Source of the DNA: Sphingomonas panacisoli
GTDB taxonomy: Bacteria > Pseudomonadota > Alphaproteobacteria > Sphingomonadales > Sphingomonadaceae
Length of the DNA stretch: 64,000 nucleotides
Direction of reading: 5' to 3'
Assembly: GCF_007859635.1 (NCBI RefSeq)
Contig: NZ_CP042306.1
Coordinates: 2,294,001 to 2,358,000, forward strand
Numbering within the stretch: position 1 is the stretch's first letter; every line of letters begins with the position of its first letter. The notes under the pieces were generated by a model. The model did not search any database, had not been told where the DNA came from, and saw nothing but the letters and a program-made list of their open reading frames with translations. Made by a program: the position numbers and the translations under genes. Below are positions 35,922-43,808 of the stretch, piece by piece.

Positions 35922-37039
35922 TGACAAAGAAGGCTCCGCTTGAAGGCTTAAAGGTGCTCGAACTCGCGCGCATCCTCGCGGGGCCGTGGGCGGGCCAGGT
36001 ACTCGCCGATCTCGGCGCGGAGGTGACCAAGGTCGAAAGTCCGGCAGGCGACGATACACGGACCTGGGGGCCGCCGTTCATCGAGAACCCCGACGGGACC
36101 AAGGACGCCGCCTATTACCACGCCTGCAATCGAGGGAAGTCGTCGGTCGTGCTCGACTTCACCACGCCTGAAGGCCAAGCCGCGGTCCGCCGTCTCGCCG
36201 CCGACAGCGATGTGCTGATCGAGAATTTTAAGGTCGGCGGCCTCGCCAAATACGGACTCGATTATGCCAGCCTCGCCGGAATCAATCCACGGCTGATCTA
36301 TTGCTCGATCACCGGCTTCGGTCAGGACGGCCCGTACGCGTCACGCCCCGGCTACGACTTCATCATCCAGGGCATGGGCGGAATCATGGACCTGACCGGC
36401 GAGCCCGACGGCGCGCCGCAGAAGATCGGGGTCGCGATGGCCGATATCGCGACGGGGCTCTATTCGGTGATCGGCATCCAAGCGGCACTGATCCAGCGAG
36501 AGAGGACCGGGTGCGGCCAGCATATCGACATGAGCTTGCTCGACACGATGACCGGCGTGCTCGCCAATCAGGCGGCCAATTACTTCGCGAGCGGCATCAC
36601 GCCGCCACGCGTCGGCAACGCGCACATGAACGTGTCGCCCTATGCGGTTTTTCCGACGAGCGACGGCTGGTTCATCCTGGCGGTCGGCAATGACGGTCAG
36701 TTCCAGCGGTTCTGCGGCGTCGTCGGGATCGCGCCCGACGAACGCTGGGCGACCAATGCCGGGCGGATCGTCCACCGCGAGCCGCTGTTTGCCGCGATCC
36801 GCGACGCGACGTCACGCTTCGAACGCGACGATCTGCTGGCCAAGCTGGAGGCGGTCGGCGTGCCGGTCGGGCCGATCAACACCGTCGAACAGGCGCTCAC
36901 CGACGCGCAAGTCACTGCGCGCGGCATGGTCGTCCCTGGCGAGCGGCTCGACGGCCTGCGCACCCCGATCCGCTTCTCCGACGCCGACCTCGCGCTCGGC
37001 CGGTTCGCCCCACGGCTCGGCGAGCGCCAGCCCCATTAG
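35921..37039 (+). CDS. CaiB/BaiF-family CoA-transferase
   Basis: 372 residues of class III CoA-transferase: PLEGLKVLELARILAGPWAGQ, LADLGAEVTKVESP, NRGKSSVVLDF, DVLIENFKVG, CSITGFGQDGPYASRPGYDF (with the catalytic Asp) and GVPVGPINTVEQAL. Beside glutaryl-CoA dehydrogenase it probably activates glutarate with succinyl-CoA (SUGCT-like), but the substrate is inferred. The start is set at GTG 35921 because the upstream in-frame MGSRFRGND is translated repeat. Its TAG overlaps the convergent MFS stop by 3 bp. Confidence 0.88.
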   Translation: MTKKAPLEGLKVLELARILAGPWAGQVLADLGAEVTKVESPAGDDTRTWGPPFIENPDGTKDAAYYHACNRGKSSVVLDFTTPEGQAAVRRLAADSDVLIENFKVGGLAKYGLDYASLAGINPRLIYCSITGFGQDGPYASRPGYDFIIQGMGGIMDLTGEPDGAPQKIGVAMADIATGLYSVIGIQAALIQRERTGCGQHIDMSLLDTMTGVLANQAANYFASGITPPRVGNAHMNVSPYAVFPTSDGWFILAVGNDGQFQRFCGVVGIAPDERWATNAGRIVHREPLFAAIRDATSRFERDDLLAKLEAVGVPVGPINTVEQALTDAQVTARGMVVPGERLDGLRTPIRFSDADLALGRFAPRLGERQPH

Positions 37040-38346
37040 GCGTCGGCATAGTCCTCGGCGGGACGACGGGCGTACACACCGAACGCCGCGATGATCGCAT
37101 AGCACGCCGCCGGTAGCAGCAGCGCCAGCGCCAGGCTGCCGGTCGTATCGGCCAGCGCGCCGGTCGCCAGCGGCAGCACTGCGCCGCCGAAGATCGCGAC
37201 GTTGATGATCCCGGACCCATCGGCCGCCCGCGCACCGAGTTTTTCGCACGCCAGCGTGAAGATCGTCGGGAACATGATCGAGTTCATCAGACCGATCAAC
37301 AGAAGACTGTAGCCCGACGTCGTGCCGGTCGTGTGGGTCGAAACAGCGATCAGCGCGATCGCACCGATCGCGACGCCCGCCAGCACCTTGCCCGGGCTCA
37401 TCAGGCGCAGCACCAGCGAACCGATGAAGCGCCCAATCATGGCGCAGCCCCAATAGACGAAGATCAGGCCGCCCGCCGCTTCGGTCGTCAGCCCCATGAC
37501 GTTCGATTGCTTGAGGTAGTTGACGATCAGCGAGCCGATCGAGACCTCGGCGCCGACATACAGGAAGATGCACAACGCGCCGAACGCGAAGCGCGGCCGC
37601 CCGAGCAAATCGAGTCCGGCGAGACCGGTACCGGCCTGATGCGCCTCCCCCTTCAATCGGTTGCGAAACGACCAGACGACCGCCGCGACGATCGCTAGCG
37701 CTACCGCGAGGCCGAGATAGCCGTGCACGATCGCCTGACTCTCGGCGGTGCGATAGGAATCGAGCGCCGGTCCGCTCAGGTCCTTCGCCTGAACTTTGGC
37801 CAGACTACCGAGTATAAGCGCGGCTCCCGCGATCGGGAAAAGCGTCGTGCCGAGCGAGTTGAACGCTTGGGCAAACGTCAACCGGCTGGAGGCAGTTTTG
37901 GGTGGACCGAGCAAGGTGATGAGCGGATTGGCAACGATCTGGACCAGCACGACGCCGGTCGCCAGCACGAACAGCGCGAACAGGAACAATTCGTAGGTCG
38001 CCGTGCTCGATGCCGGGATGAACAGCAGACAGCCGACCATCATCGTCAGCAGCCCCGCCGCCGCGCCGCGCATATAGCCTATCTTCTTGACCAGCATCGC
38101 GCCGGGAATGCCGATAACCGCATAGGCGGTGAAGAAACAGAACTGCACCAGCATCGCCTGCGTGTAGTTGAGCGTGAACAGCTCTTTCAGCTTCGGAATG
38201 ATGACGTCGTTCAGGCTGGTGATGCCGCCGAAGATGAAGAACAGCGCAAAGACGAAGACCTGCAAGCCTGGGGCGTTCACACCCTCGTGCGTTGCGCCCA
38301 CCGTGTCTGGATTGGTCGACGCCGCAACGCCCGGATTGATGGCCAT
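37036..38346 (-). CDS. FucP-type sugar MFS transporter
   Basis: 436 residues, about 12 membrane helices. FALFFIFGGITSLNDVIIPKLKELF and NYTQAMLVQFCFFTAYAVIGIPGAMLVKKIGYMRG are the signature of the fucose/glucose/galactose permease (FucP/GluP) family, proton symporters of the inner membrane. VYWGCAMIGRFIGS is the matching second-half motif. It is transcribed leftward after a perfect 12-bp palindrome resembling a LacI-family operator. The sugar is unknown; co-function with the ROK kinase is possible but the two are not in one operon. Confidence 0.9.
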   Translation of the reverse strand: MAINPGVAASTNPDTVGATHEGVNAPGLQVFVFALFFIFGGITSLNDVIIPKLKELFTLNYTQAMLVQFCFFTAYAVIGIPGAMLVKKIGYMRGAAAGLLTMMVGCLLFIPASSTATYELFLFALFVLATGVVLVQIVANPLITLLGPPKTASSRLTFAQAFNSLGTTLFPIAGAALILGSLAKVQAKDLSGPALDSYRTAESQAIVHGYLGLAVALAIVAAVVWSFRNRLKGEAHQAGTGLAGLDLLGRPRFAFGALCIFLYVGAEVSIGSLIVNYLKQSNVMGLTTEAAGGLIFVYWGCAMIGRFIGSLVLRLMSPGKVLAGVAIGAIALIAVSTHTTGTTSGYSLLLIGLMNSIMFPTIFTLACEKLGARAADGSGIINVAIFGGAVLPLATGALADTTGSLALALLLPAACYAIIAAFGVYARRPAEDYADA

Positions 38347-38372
38347 GAACTCGCTCTCCCTGCGACCGGTCT

Positions 38373-38384
38373 GGAACCGGTTCC
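38373..38384. promoter_or_regulatory. Candidate LacI-family operator upstream of the sugar permease
   Basis: GGAACCGGTTCC is a perfect 12-bp palindrome with a central CG, 26 bp upstream of the permease start codon. LacI/GalR-family operators have this form. No regulator gene is adjacent. Confidence 0.55.
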
Positions 38385-38450
38385 GGGCGCCTTGATGGAC
38401 CAGCTTGGGTTACGCCGCAACCCGTCGCGAGTTGGCAGTTGTGAACGTTA

Positions 38451-39251
38451 TCAATCGAAGCGATAGCCCGAGATGTCCCAGCCCAGCACGTTGCTGGCGT
38501 GATCGCGCACCGCGGACCCGTCACCGCCCGCGCCGAGCGCCACCATGAGCGGTAGCAGATGCTCCTCACGCGGGTGGGCAAACTTGGCGTGGGGCAGACT
38601 AGCCCAATTGGCGACGCGTTCGGCGCGGCGGGTCGGATCATCGTCTGTAACGGCAGCAGTCAGCGCTTCGTCCCACTGACGCGACCGCTCGACCGCGGCC
38701 TCACCGCGGACGCGCAGATTATGGAAGCTCATGCCCGACCCGACGATCAGCACGCCGTCGTCGCGCAACGGCGCCAGTGCGCGACCGATGGCGATATGGT
38801 CGGCCGGATCGAGATCGGCGCGGAGCGACATCTGGACGAGCGGAATGTCGGCGTTCGGCACGGCAACCTTCATCGGAATGAAGACGCCATGATCCCAACC
38901 GCGCTCATGCTCCTCGCGCGTTTCGAAACCGGCGCGATTCAGTAACGCGGCGGCGCGGCGCGCGAGGTCGGGCGCACCAGACGCGTCCCAGCGCAGGTGA
39001 TAGGTGTGCTCGGGAAAGCCGTAATAATCGTAGAGCAAGCCGGGGCGCGTGCCCGTGTGCAGCGTGATCGCCGATTCCTCCCAATGGCCCGACACCAACA
39101 GGATCGCCTTGGGCCGCTCGGGCAGGCTGGCGATCAGGCCGGCGAGGTAATCCTCCATCGGCTGCCACATTGCGTCGGACGGACCGCCATCGGGGTCTAC
39201 GAAGAAACAGGGGCCGCCGCCATGCGGCACGAACAGAGTGGGAAGTGTCAT
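38451..39251 (-). CDS. LigB-type (DODA) extradiol ring-opening dioxygenase
   Basis: 266 residues. TLFVPHGGGPCFFVDPD supplies a metal-binding His, ILLVSGHWEE the second, and GWDHGVFIPMKVAVPNADIP and SGMSFHNLR are the standard class III landmarks. The closest named relative is YgiD, a zinc 4,5-DOPA extradiol dioxygenase. It is divergent from the 2Fe-2S protein gene with about 77 bp between. No other aromatic-degradation genes are near, so the substrate is open. Confidence 0.88.
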   Translation of the reverse strand: MTLPTLFVPHGGGPCFFVDPDGGPSDAMWQPMEDYLAGLIASLPERPKAILLVSGHWEESAITLHTGTRPGLLYDYYGFPEHTYHLRWDASGAPDLARRAAALLNRAGFETREEHERGWDHGVFIPMKVAVPNADIPLVQMSLRADLDPADHIAIGRALAPLRDDGVLIVGSGMSFHNLRVRGEAAVERSRQWDEALTAAVTDDDPTRRAERVANWASLPHAKFAHPREEHLLPLMVALGAGGDGSAVRDHASNVLGWDISGYRFD

Positions 39252-39328
39252 GCGCCAGATATCGCCCTGCCCTTCCCCTTCGACAATGTCGCTGGCGGAA
39301 ACGGCGCGTTTCCGACTATCGGTGCGCG

Positions 39329-39865
39329 GTGACCAAATTCACCGTGAACAATCAGCCGGTCGAATATCGCGTGGACCCGGCGACACCCTTGCTGTTCGCG
39401 TTGCGCGACGCGTCGAACCTGACCGGCACCAAATATGGCTGCGGCACCGGGCATTGCGGCGCGTGCATCGTCGACGTGGACGGCGCGGCCAAGAAAGCGT
39501 GCCAAGTCCCGATCGGATCGATCGAGGGCAGCTTCGTCACCACGATCGAGGGGTTGTCGCACGACCGCAGCCACCCGATCCAGGCCGCGTTCCTGGCGGA
39601 GAATGTCAGCCAGTGCGGCTTCTGCATCCCCGGCATGGTGATGGCGGCGTCGGTGCTGCTGCGGAACAACCCGCGCCCCAGCGAGGACCAGATCCGCACC
39701 GGGATCACCAATATCTGCCGCTGCGGCATCTACCCTCGATTGGTCGAGGCGATCCAACGAGCCGGGCGTATCCAGCGCGGCGAGGACACAGTCGCGAGTC
39801 CGCGGCCCGGCGTTGATCCTTCGGACGCCGCGCGCGTTGTCCCCGCATTGACGCCTGCGCCCTAG
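39329..39865 (+). CDS. 2Fe-2S subunit of a molybdenum hydroxylase (isoquinoline 1-oxidoreductase alpha-like)
   Basis: 178 residues from GTG 39329, where the ferredoxin fold begins (KFTVNNQPVEY). The plant-type cluster motif GCGTGHCGACIVD and a later Cys pair, plus the helical-domain cluster QCGFCIPGM...NICRCGIY, identify the small subunit of the xanthine oxidase family. Such proteins pass electrons from a molybdopterin large subunit. No large-subunit gene follows, so this copy is an orphan or works with a distant partner. The C-terminal 25 residues are variable. Confidence 0.88.
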   Translation: MTKFTVNNQPVEYRVDPATPLLFALRDASNLTGTKYGCGTGHCGACIVDVDGAAKKACQVPIGSIEGSFVTTIEGLSHDRSHPIQAAFLAENVSQCGFCIPGMVMAASVLLRNNPRPSEDQIRTGITNICRCGIYPRLVEAIQRAGRIQRGEDTVASPRPGVDPSDAARVVPALTPAP

Positions 39866-39973
39866 AATTCTTTCTGTTAGCTGACGGGCCAATTCAGGAT
39901 CGCGTCAGCGCGACTCGGGCAAAGAGGCGTCATCGTAGGGCCGGCTTGTGCGCCGGCGGATGGAGTTACGTGG

Positions 39974-40888
39974 ATGCGTAAGACTTTTCTTCTCGGGCTG
40001 ATGGCGGCGGCGGCGATCGTGCCGGCGATGGCGTCGGCACAGGATCGTGATGGCTGGCGTGGTCGTCGTGGCGGCGGCGACTCGAGTGCGAGCCAACCGC
40101 AGGGCAACAATGGCGGAAATCGTGGCAACGGTGGCGGCTGGCGTGGCCGTGGCGACGGCGCTTCGACGCCGACCCCCGCTCCCGCCCCGGCGCCCCAGGC
40201 GCGTGGCGACGGTGGCAACCGCTTCGGCGGTTGGGCCGGTCGCAACAATGGCGGCAGCAACGGCGGCGGCTTCGTCAATCGCGGCGAGGACCAGAACCGT
40301 GCGCGTCCCGACCGCAATCGTTGGAACGGCAATGGCGGCAACAACGACGGCAACCGCTCCGGTGGCTGGGCCGGCCGCAACGGCGGCGGAAACCCCGACG
40401 CGAACGACCAGGCACGGGCACAGGCCGAGGCGCGGGCGCGCGCCGATCGCAACCGCTTCGACGGCAACCGCACCAACAACGGCTGGCGCGGCGACCGCAA
40501 TAACGGCTGGAACGGCAACAATCGCAACTGGAACGGCGACAATCGCTGGCGCGGCAATGACGGCAATCGCGGCGGCAATTGGAACCGCGGCTGGCGCGGC
40601 AACAATCAGTATGATTGGCAGCGTTACCGCACGTCGAACCGCAACGCCTTCCGCCTGCCGCGTTACTATGCGCCGTATGGCTGGAGCTACGGCTATCGCC
40701 GGTTCTCAATCGGCTTTGTGCTCGATCAGGTTCTGTTCGGCCAGAATTACTGGATCGACGACCCCTACGATTATCGCTTACCGGAGGCGTATGGCGAGTA
40801 TCGCTGGGTGCGCTACTACAACGACGCGTTGCTGGTCGACATCTACACCGGCGAAGTCGTCGATACCGTCTACGACATCTTTTACTGA
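39974..40888 (+). CDS. RcnB-like secreted protein with Asn/Gly/Arg-rich low-complexity region
   Basis: 304 residues. The signal peptide is MRKTFLLGLMAAAAIVPAMASAQ. Residues about 30-210 are low complexity, built from repeats such as GGWAGRNNGG and NRWNGN, strongly basic and without Cys. The C-terminal 75 residues (YYAPYGWSYGYRRF, YWIDDPYDYRLP, YYNDALLVDIYTGEVVD) match the RcnB domain. RcnB of Escherichia coli is a periplasmic protein linked to nickel/cobalt homeostasis; in sphingomonads such long versions have no proven role. A good terminator follows. Confidence 0.82.
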   Translation: MRKTFLLGLMAAAAIVPAMASAQDRDGWRGRRGGGDSSASQPQGNNGGNRGNGGGWRGRGDGASTPTPAPAPAPQARGDGGNRFGGWAGRNNGGSNGGGFVNRGEDQNRARPDRNRWNGNGGNNDGNRSGGWAGRNGGGNPDANDQARAQAEARARADRNRFDGNRTNNGWRGDRNNGWNGNNRNWNGDNRWRGNDGNRGGNWNRGWRGNNQYDWQRYRTSNRNAFRLPRYYAPYGWSYGYRRFSIGFVLDQVLFGQNYWIDDPYDYRLPEAYGEYRWVRYYNDALLVDIYTGEVVDTVYDIFY

Positions 40889-40907
40889 GATCGTCGCGTA
40901 GAAGCTT

Positions 40908-40941
40908 GAGCCCGGGAATTCGTTCCCGGGCTCTTGCCTTT
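40908..40941 (+). terminator. Rho-independent terminator after the RcnB-like gene
   Basis: An 11-bp perfect stem GAGCCCGGGAA / TTCCCGGGCTC (40908-40918 and 40923-40933) with a stable TTCG loop, followed by TTGCCTTTC. Confidence 0.8.
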
Positions 40942-40968
40942 CGGGGCCAGCGGCGAAGAGTCCCGGCC

Positions 40969-41658
40969 ATGCTAGGCACGAAGAAGATCACCGCCGGCGG
41001 CCCGTCGAAGGACCGCGCCCGTATTGGCCAGACCGTAGCCGCGCGGCTCGACGCCAATCCGCGGATGCAGCCCGCTTTGGTCGGCGCGGCACAAGCTTAT
41101 TACCATCTCGATTTCCTCAATCCGACGCAGTGCGACACGCTGATCCGGATCATCGACGGCAACCGCCGTCCTTCGACCCTGCTGTCCGATCGGCCCGAGC
41201 GCGAGGATTACGGTTTCCGCACCAGCGAGAGCTGCGACATGGATCGCTGGTCGCCGGACGTGCAGCCGATCGACGATTCGATCGCCGACCTGCTCGGCCT
41301 GCCTGCGGTCAGCGGCGAGACGATGCAGGGGCAGCGCTACGCCCCCGGCCAGCAATTCCGCGCGCACCACGATTTCTTCCACGAAAACCAGAAATACTGG
41401 CCGGAGATGAGGCGCAGCGGCGGGCAGCGGACCTGGACCGCGATGATTTATCTGAACGACGTGGAGGAAGGCGGCGCGACCTGGTTCCCCGAAGCCGGCC
41501 TGCGCGTCGCGCCGCGACGCGGCCTTCTGCTCGCGTGGAACAACATGAGCGCCGACGGTAGCCCCAACACGCTGACGCTGCACGAGGGCATGCCGGTGGT
41601 GCAGGGCGTCAAGTACATCATCACCAAGTGGTTCCGCGAAGGCACCTGGCTGCGATAG
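40969..41658 (+). CDS. 2-oxoglutarate/Fe(II) oxygenase, prolyl 4-hydroxylase-like
   Basis: 229 residues. Iron ligands H133-x-D135 in RAHHDFF and distal His205, with Lys215 (VKYIITKW) for 2-oxoglutarate, in the jelly-roll P4H pattern (GQRYAPGQQF, AMIYLNDVEEGGATWFP). It should hydroxylate a protein prolyl or other side chain. The ATG at 40969 lies just after the terminator, so it has its own start of transcription or is read through. The RecJ gene follows after 10 bp, likely an operon. Substrate unknown. Confidence 0.87.
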   Translation: MLGTKKITAGGPSKDRARIGQTVAARLDANPRMQPALVGAAQAYYHLDFLNPTQCDTLIRIIDGNRRPSTLLSDRPEREDYGFRTSESCDMDRWSPDVQPIDDSIADLLGLPAVSGETMQGQRYAPGQQFRAHHDFFHENQKYWPEMRRSGGQRTWTAMIYLNDVEEGGATWFPEAGLRVAPRRGLLLAWNNMSADGSPNTLTLHEGMPVVQGVKYIITKWFREGTWLR

Positions 41659-41668
41659 ATAGCGGGCC

Positions 41669-43426
41669 GTGACCGACACGATCCTCAACATCACGCGGTC
41701 GATCCTGGGCCAGCCGTGGCGCTGGCGCGCGCTCGCCGCCGACGCGCGCGATCCGGGGTTCCAGCCGGACGATCTGGTGACGCAATTGCTGCTGTCGCGC
41801 GGGGTGTCGCGCGACGATCTCGACGCCAATCGATCGCCGAGCATCCGCGGCTTCATGCCCGACCCCTCGATCTTCAACGACATGGACAAGGCGGCGGCCA
41901 GGCTGGCCGATGCGGTCCAGGCGGGCGAGGCCGTTACCGTGTTCGGCGATTATGACGTCGACGGCGCGACGTCGGCGGCGCTGATGATCCGGTTGCTGCG
42001 CGGGCTCGGGCTCGATCCGCAGGCATACATCCCCGACCGGTTGATGGAAGGATACGGACCCTCGGGCGAAGCACTGGTGCGGATCGCGGCGGGCGGCGCG
42101 TCGCTTATCGTCACGGTCGATTGCGGCGCGCAGGCTTTCGAGGCGCTCGATATGGCGCGCGATGCCGGGGTCGATGTGATCGTGGTCGATCACCACCAGT
42201 GTGCGACCGCCCTGCCCCACGCGCTGGCGCTGGTGAACCCCAACCGCCTCGACGAGCGTGACGGCAAGCAGCACGGGCATTTGGCGGCGGTCGGCGTCGC
42301 GTTTCTGCTCGGTGCGGCGTTGCTGCGCGAGTTGCGCCGCCGTGATTTCTTCGCCGATCGCGCCGAGCCCAAGCTGCTCGACGTGCTCGACCTCGTCGCG
42401 CTCGGCACCGTCGCCGACGTCGCGCAGTTGAAGGGCCTCAACCGCGCGTTCGTCGCGCAAGGCCTCAAGGTCATGGCGCAGCGCCGCAATATCGGCCTCA
42501 CCGCGCTGGCCGAAGCCGCCCGGCTAACGCGCGCGCCGACCTGTAGCGACCTCGGCTTCGCGCTCGGTCCACGGATCAACGCTGGCGGGCGCGTCGGGCG
42601 CGCCGATCTGGGCGTGCGGCTGCTCACCACCGACGACCCGGTCGAGGCGCGTACCATCGCCACCGAACTCGACCGACTCAACGAAGAACGCCGCGCGATC
42701 GAAGCGCTGGTGCAGCAAGAGGCGGAGAACCAGCCGCACGGCGCGACCGTCACCGTCGTTTCCGGCAAGGGCTGGCACCCCGGCGTGATCGGCATCGTCG
42801 CGGGGCGGCTCAAGGAACGGCTGGGCGTGCCGGTCATCGTCATCGCGATCGACGACGCCGGGATCGGCAAGGGATCGGGTCGGTCGATCCCCGGCGTCGA
42901 TCTGGGCAACGCCGTGCTGGCGGCGAAGGAAGCCGGCTTGCTCGTCGCGGGTGGCGGACACGCCATGGCGGCGGGGCTGACCATCGCCGAGGACAAGCTC
43001 GCCGCGTTCGCGGCCTTCCTAGAAGACCGTCTCGCCGCAGCCGTCGCGCGCAGCAACGCCGACCGTGCACTGCTGGTCGATGCCCTGCTCGCGCCCGGCG
43101 GCGTGACGCCGATGCTGTGCGAGACGATCGACGGCGGCGGCCCCTATGGCATGGGCTGGCCGGCCCCGCGCGTGGTCGCCGGCCCGTTCCGCGCGATCAA
43201 AGTCGATGTCGTGGGCAACGGTCACGTTCGCGCGATCATGGCGGGCGACGACGGCCGCAGCCTGAAGGCGATGGCGTTCCGCAGTGCGGATACCGCGCTC
43301 GGCCAGGCGCTGCTGCAGGCCCCAGCGCACCGCAAATTATGGCTCGCGGGCCGCCCGAAGGTCGATGATTGGGCGTCGCGCCCGGCCGCCGAACTCCACC
43401 TCGATGACGCCGCCTGGGCCGACTAG
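41669..43426 (+). CDS. recJ: Single-stranded-DNA-specific exonuclease RecJ
   Basis: 585 residues. DHH-family motifs: VFGDYDVDGATSA (motif I), VDCGAQ, VVDHHQC (DHH), and DHHA1 motifs GKGWHPGVIGIVAGRLKER and VAGGGHAMAAG. RecJ is a 5'-3' exonuclease in the cytoplasm for RecF-pathway recombination and mismatch repair. Length is normal for the family. The ATG/GTG region is set by the frame at 41669 (GTGACCGACACG), a GTG start 10 bp after the upstream stop. Confidence 0.94.
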   Translation: MTDTILNITRSILGQPWRWRALAADARDPGFQPDDLVTQLLLSRGVSRDDLDANRSPSIRGFMPDPSIFNDMDKAAARLADAVQAGEAVTVFGDYDVDGATSAALMIRLLRGLGLDPQAYIPDRLMEGYGPSGEALVRIAAGGASLIVTVDCGAQAFEALDMARDAGVDVIVVDHHQCATALPHALALVNPNRLDERDGKQHGHLAAVGVAFLLGAALLRELRRRDFFADRAEPKLLDVLDLVALGTVADVAQLKGLNRAFVAQGLKVMAQRRNIGLTALAEAARLTRAPTCSDLGFALGPRINAGGRVGRADLGVRLLTTDDPVEARTIATELDRLNEERRAIEALVQQEAENQPHGATVTVVSGKGWHPGVIGIVAGRLKERLGVPVIVIAIDDAGIGKGSGRSIPGVDLGNAVLAAKEAGLLVAGGGHAMAAGLTIAEDKLAAFAAFLEDRLAAAVARSNADRALLVDALLAPGGVTPMLCETIDGGGPYGMGWPAPRVVAGPFRAIKVDVVGNGHVRAIMAGDDGRSLKAMAFRSADTALGQALLQAPAHRKLWLAGRPKVDDWASRPAAELHLDDAAWAD

Positions 43427-43537
43427 TAACGTAATCGAAGTTAACGCGGTTTAGGGCGGGTTTACTACAGATCGCATTTCGCTAAGGCCTTCGCCGGCGA
43501 ATACGTGGCGTTTGTCGGCTTAAAACTGGGGCACATC

Positions 43538-43789
43538 ATGGAACAGAGTCGTGCGGCAATCCTCGAGACCATCCAGGGGATCGTGGAAAGCGTCCTGGGG
43601 GTCCCCGGCGTAGCAATGACCGAGGATACGACCGCGCAGGATGTCGACGGCTGGGACTCGCTGACCCATGTCCAGATCATCGTCGCGATCGAACAGCATT
43701 ATAACATCCGCTTCAGCTTCTCCGAGGTGGCTCAGCTCGAAAATGCCGGGTCGCTGATCGACGCCGTGCTGCGCCACACCGGCGGCTGA
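43538..43789 (+). CDS. Acyl carrier protein of a Dlt-like cassette
   Basis: 83 residues from ATG 43538 (MEQSRAAILETIQGIV). The phosphopantetheine site is Ser41 in DVDGWDSLTH, the D-S-L motif. YNIRFSFSEVAQLENAGSLID is typical of carrier proteins that serve one amino-acid adenylation enzyme (DltC-like) more than fatty-acid ACP. It heads a tightly spaced operon and would hold an aminoacyl or acyl thioester delivered by the next gene's product. Confidence 0.88.
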   Translation: MEQSRAAILETIQGIVESVLGVPGVAMTEDTTAQDVDGWDSLTHVQIIVAIEQHYNIRFSFSEVAQLENAGSLIDAVLRHTGG

Positions 43790-43808
43790 CGATCGCGGGG
43801 GCGGGGAA

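Noticed and set aside
40080..40610. Possible CRISPR-like or minisatellite repetition in the RcnB-like gene
   Set aside because: Repetition is of Asn/Gly/Arg/Trp codons inside one open frame, with variable units and no spacers.
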